Below are positions 4,615 through 7,360 of a stretch of 7,360 bases of DNA, one piece after another. The notes under the pieces are model-generated. The model was not told the DNA's origin and ran no database searches. It saw only the letters and a list, made by a program, of their open reading frames with translations. The stretch covers positions 1 to 7,360 of the forward strand of contig NZ_DASZKT010000223.1 of the NCBI RefSeq assembly GCF_035552695.1. The letters are read 5' to 3'. The DNA is from Actinospica sp035552695 (GTDB lineage Bacteria > Actinomycetota > Actinomycetes > Streptomycetales > Catenulisporaceae). The position numbers and the translations under genes are program-made. How positions within the stretch are numbered: position 1 is the first letter of the stretch; each line of letters starts with the position of its first letter.

Positions 4615-7164
4615 TTAGGGGGTGATGCTCCAGACCCCACGCCCGTGCGTCGCGGCATAGACGCTCGAGCCGTCGGGCCCGGGCTCGATGTCGTTGACCG
4701 ACTCGTTCGGCAGGCCGGTGCCGAGGGTCGACCAGCTGGTGCCGGTGCCGGCGCCGTCGAGCGCGGTGAACACGCCGGAATCGGTCGCGAGCACAAGTCG
4801 GTTGCCCGCGGCCATCACCAGCGCGTCCCCGGGGAGGTCGGGCAGGTTGCCGGAGATGTCGGTCCAGCTCTTGCCACCGTCGACCGTCTCGAACACGTGG
4901 CCGCTGCCGCCACCCGGGATCCAGCGGCGGCTGTAGCCGTTGAACACCGCGATCGCGTGATTGGGGTTGGCCTTATCGACCGTGATCCCGGCGATGAACC
5001 GGTTCGGCAGACCCGCGGTCGAGACCTGGTGCCACTTGCCGCCGGCGTTGGTGGCAATCCCCGAGCTGAACGCCGGTCCCGGGTTGCCGCCGCCGCCGAC
5101 CCACGCGGCCCAGATCGTGCCGTTGGCTGCGGACAGCGCCGTGACCGCGTTCCCGGCGCCGGTGTTGAACACCTTCGCCCAGGTGCAGCCGCCCTTGGTC
5201 AGGCACTTGGTCTTCCAGCCGATCGTCGAAACCCAGACGTACTGTCCACCGGCGACCCAGGTGTTGACGTTGGCCTGGTCGGCGACGAACGGCGCGACGA
5301 AGCGCGCCCCCGGATCGCAGTCCTTGCGCGGCGTCTCGCCGACGGTCTCCTGCGCAATGCACGACGGGCTCACGAACGAGTTGAAGGTGTGGCCGCCGTC
5401 GGTGCTGGAGTACATCGTCAGGTCGGTGTACTCGCCGACCATCCGGTTGGCGTTGGCCGGGTCGACGATAACGTCGAACCCGTCACCGCCGGCCGGCTCG
5501 ACCATCTGCGCCCGGTTGGGATCGACGAGCGCCGTGCCGTTGTCCTGTAGGCCGCCCCAGATCGCGGTGCCGCCGGCTGGGTCGTTGCCCGCCTGCGCGT
5601 AGTAGTACTGCAGGTTGTGGAGCGTCGCGTTGAGATCGCTCCAGTCCCCGTACCCCGTGTCGGTGAGCGGGCGGCTGTAGACGCCGCCGTCGTTACCGAT
5701 CACGATCTTGCTGTCCGCGATCATCATCGCGTGCTGGTCGGGGTGCGTCACGTTTGGGCAATTGGGATTGCACGCCAGGCCGTAGTTCCAGTACGGGCTG
5801 GCGGTGTCCCAGGTGGCGCCGCCGTCGCTTGACTCGAACACCTCCTCGAGTCCCGCATAGACGTGATTGGGGTTGGCCGGATCGACCGCGAGATCCTGGT
5901 TGTACCAGGCCTGGACGCCGACTCCGTACCCGGATCCGACCGCCAGCGCCGAGCCCGACGCCGCGAGCTTCGCCTCATCGGCGATCTTCGTCCACGGGCC
6001 GGCGGGATCACCGTTGGCCGACACGAAGATGCCCTGCAGGACGCTCTCCTTCCCGGCCGCCTCAGCGGCCGGCGACTCGATCACGGCGTACAGGCGGCTG
6101 CCGTCGGCGCTGTACGCGAACGTCGTACGGCCGATGTCAGTCGCGTCGATGTCGCCGCTCGGCGTGATTCGGTTGAACGTCTGGCCGCCGTCGGTCGAGA
6201 CCGCGAAGCCGTTGTTGCTGTCGGCCGTGAGCGGGCCACGCCAGCCGACGACGGTGACGACCTTGCTCGGGTCGACCGGGTTCACCGCCACGTCGGTGAT
6301 CTGGTTGTCGTAGTAGGGCGTCGGGTCCGTGGCCGGGGCATTGGTGAACACCTCGGTCCAGCTGCCGCCGCTGTAGCGCCACAGACCATCGTTGGTGGCG
6401 GCCAGCGCCGCGCCGCCGTCGAACGCGATCCGGAAGACGGTGCGGGAGACGATTGGGTTGGAGCCGTCCGCACTGGTCACCGCAGTCCATGTCTGACCGT
6501 CGTCGGTCGAGCGGTAGATGCCGGTGCCTGCGTACGAGTCTTGGCTGGTGTTGGCCTCGCCGGTGCCGACCCAGACCGACCCGTCGGGTGCGACTGCCAG
6601 CGCGCCGATCGAGAGCGAGCTCTGGCTGTCGAACACGGGGCTCCAGGTCGCGCCCTGGTCGGTCGAGCGCCAGACGCCGCCGTCCGCGGTCCCGGCCAGC
6701 CAGCTCCCCGCCAGAGTCGTCGTCAGTGCGGTCGTGCGCCCGGCGACGATCCCGAACCCGGAACCGATGTTCGACCAGAACGGGTCGGTGTAGTCCGGCG
6801 GATTGGCGTTGTAGGTCTTGTTGGTCTGCTCCGCCCATGCCCCGCCGAACGTCGGTAGCGCGGCGGCTGCCGCGCGCCCGGCGATCAACGCCTCGGCCGA
6901 GACGGTCGCGGCCGGCGCGGAGCGCTCGAGGCTGTACGCCGCCTGCATGTCCGCCAGATCACCGTCGTCCGGCGTGTGGGTTGCCGTCGGCTGGCCGCCG
7001 TGCGCCTTGACTGCTTGCCTGTATGCCTGTTGCCTGGCGGCGGCGCCGCGGCCGTTACCGGCTGCGTACGCAGCAGGGACCGTGACGACACTCGCGGCAA
7101 GTGCGGCTGCCGAGATCGTCAATGCTGCCGCCAGCCGTCGGCGGGGAGCAACTGGGACCCTCAT
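4615..7164 (-). CDS. Secreted BNR/Asp-box beta-propeller protein (sialidase/VPS10-like fold)
   Basis: An 849-residue exported protein. The N-terminus is a signal peptide: basic MRVPVAPRRR, hydrophobic LAAALTISAAALAASVV, and a cleavage site near AYA-A (34/35). An Ala/Gln-rich lead (about 36-105) precedes the propeller. Six Asp-box motifs follow: STDQGATW (167-174), STDDGQTW (219-226), STDGGQTF (323-330), SSDGGATW (445-452), STDGGHTF (587-594) and TVDGGKSW (760-767). Strands such as DLAVDPANPNHVYAG (424-438) and the terminal YAATHGRGVW (836-845) are typical of VPS10/xyloglucanase-like propellers. Asp-boxes are structural turns, not catalytic; I cannot identify a sialidase arginine triad or a glycosidase acid/base pair, so enzymatic activity is unproven. 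Six cysteines (465, 469, 602, 616, 654, 660) may form disulfides outside the cell. There is no LPxTG motif, C-terminal membrane segment or binding module, so release into the medium is likely. The start is fixed by a near-perfect ribosome binding site. It converges on the upstream operon and ends just before a strong hairpin. Confidence 0.87.
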   Translation of the reverse strand: MRVPVAPRRRLAAALTISAAALAASVVTVPAAYAAGNGRGAAARQQAYRQAVKAHGGQPTATHTPDDGDLADMQAAYSLERSAPAATVSAEALIAGRAAAAALPTFGGAWAEQTNKTYNANPPDYTDPFWSNIGSGFGIVAGRTTALTTTLAGSWLAGTADGGVWRSTDQGATWSPVFDSQSSLSIGALAVAPDGSVWVGTGEANTSQDSYAGTGIYRSTDDGQTWTAVTSADGSNPIVSRTVFRIAFDGGAALAATNDGLWRYSGGSWTEVFTNAPATDPTPYYDNQITDVAVNPVDPSKVVTVVGWRGPLTADSNNGFAVSTDGGQTFNRITPSGDIDATDIGRTTFAYSADGSRLYAVIESPAAEAAGKESVLQGIFVSANGDPAGPWTKIADEAKLAASGSALAVGSGYGVGVQAWYNQDLAVDPANPNHVYAGLEEVFESSDGGATWDTASPYWNYGLACNPNCPNVTHPDQHAMMIADSKIVIGNDGGVYSRPLTDTGYGDWSDLNATLHNLQYYYAQAGNDPAGGTAIWGGLQDNGTALVDPNRAQMVEPAGGDGFDVIVDPANANRMVGEYTDLTMYSSTDGGHTFNSFVSPSCIAQETVGETPRKDCDPGARFVAPFVADQANVNTWVAGGQYVWVSTIGWKTKCLTKGGCTWAKVFNTGAGNAVTALSAANGTIWAAWVGGGGNPGPAFSSGIATNAGGKWHQVSTAGLPNRFIAGITVDKANPNHAIAVFNGYSRRWIPGGGSGHVFETVDGGKSWTDISGNLPDLPGDALVMAAGNRLVLATDSGVFTALDGAGTGTSWSTLGTGLPNESVNDIEPGPDGSSVYAATHGRGVWSITP

Positions 7165-7170
7165 TTACTA

Positions 7171-7177
7171 CCTCCTC
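7171..7177 (-). promoter_or_regulatory. Strong ribosome binding site of the propeller gene
   Basis: GAGGAGG on the minus strand lies six bases before the ATG (7164-7162). It is a near-consensus site, suggesting high translation of the secreted protein, and it confirms the start chosen from the signal peptide. Confidence 0.85.
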
Positions 7178-7191
7178 TAAAGATGAACGCG

Positions 7192-7214
7192 CCGTTACCC
7201 GGCAGCGGCAACGG
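7192..7214. promoter_or_regulatory. Leader inverted repeat upstream of the propeller gene
   Basis: Arms ccgtt (7192-7196) and aacgg (7210-7214) enclose an inner pair, ccg (7199-7201) and cgg (7206-7208). It sits about 14 bases upstream of the ribosome binding site, so it could be an operator or an RNA stem in the 5' leader. Short arms make this a tentative call. Confidence 0.3.
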
Positions 7215-7360
7215 TTCTACCCACGAAAGGCCGGCCGACTAACCTGCCATGCCGCTAATGAGCCGCTCCGCTGGACCTCGATTTCGCTCGACGGGTGCGT
7301 GGCGAGCCGCCGAAGGAGACGAGCTAGCGCTCGATGACATCGCCCGTCACGTCTTGGACG
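7215..7360. other. Upstream region at the right edge, no secure gene
   Basis: Probably the promoter region of the propeller gene; I see no convincing -10/-35 pair. An 8-bp palindrome, ggccggcc, lies at 7229-7236. Two frames run off the edge and either could be real: a minus-strand frame ending VQDVTGDVIER with stop at 7326-7324, and a plus-strand frame from ATG 7249 or 7258 reading into DELALDDIARHVLD. Neither has enough length or a good start signal to call. Confidence 0.3.

Noticed and set aside
4645..6858. Long plus-strand frames (about 300 residues each) antisense to the propeller gene
   Set aside because: They mirror the codon pattern of the opposite-strand gene, which has a signal peptide, Asp-box motifs and a ribosome binding site.
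1..7360. tRNA, rRNA, CRISPR array, insertion sequence or prophage genes
   Set aside because: No TpsiC-like GGTTCGA element in a cloverleaf context, no regularly spaced repeats and no transposase, integrase or phage motifs were seen on either strand.

Overview
The window is very GC-rich, with strong G/C preference at third codon positions. It carries gene families common in high-GC Actinobacteria. The tandem HD-GYP-like/LuxR regulator and the N-terminus of the membrane kinase-like protein most resemble Thermoleophilia (Solirubrobacterales or Gaiellales). That placement is inferred from protein character, not from a marker gene.

Layout: (1) Positions 1-182, minus strand: the start of a membrane protein, probably a sensor histidine kinase, running off the left edge. 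(2) 286-1827, minus: a regulator with two degenerate HD-GYP-like halves and a C-terminal LuxR helix-turn-helix. (3) 1828-1938: a short divergent promoter region with several inverted repeats. (4) 1939-3683, plus: a tight four-gene operon of a DUF4242 (nickel-binding-like) protein, a DsrE-family protein with two CxxC pairs, an NTF2/SnoaL-like protein and a class I SAM methyltransferase resembling METTL7/TMT1 thiol methyltransferases. Gene junctions overlap or nearly touch (21, -26 and -4 bases). (5) 3684-4614: about 930 bases with no convincing gene but several hairpins and a second copy of a sequence from the divergent promoter. (6) 4615-7164, minus: a large secreted BNR/Asp-box beta-propeller protein with a clear signal peptide, a strong ribosome binding site and a strong hairpin just after its stop. 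(7) 7165-7360: its leader, with only short open frames at the edge.

How the parts may work together: the divergent regulator is the natural candidate to control the operon, and the dyads between them are candidate operators. The operon's likely theme is small-thiol, sulfide or metal handling: a DsrE sulfur-transfer fold beside a possible thiol methyltransferase and a metal-binding-like protein. This is a hypothesis from family resemblance and gene order. The propeller gene looks like a separate, convergently oriented unit.
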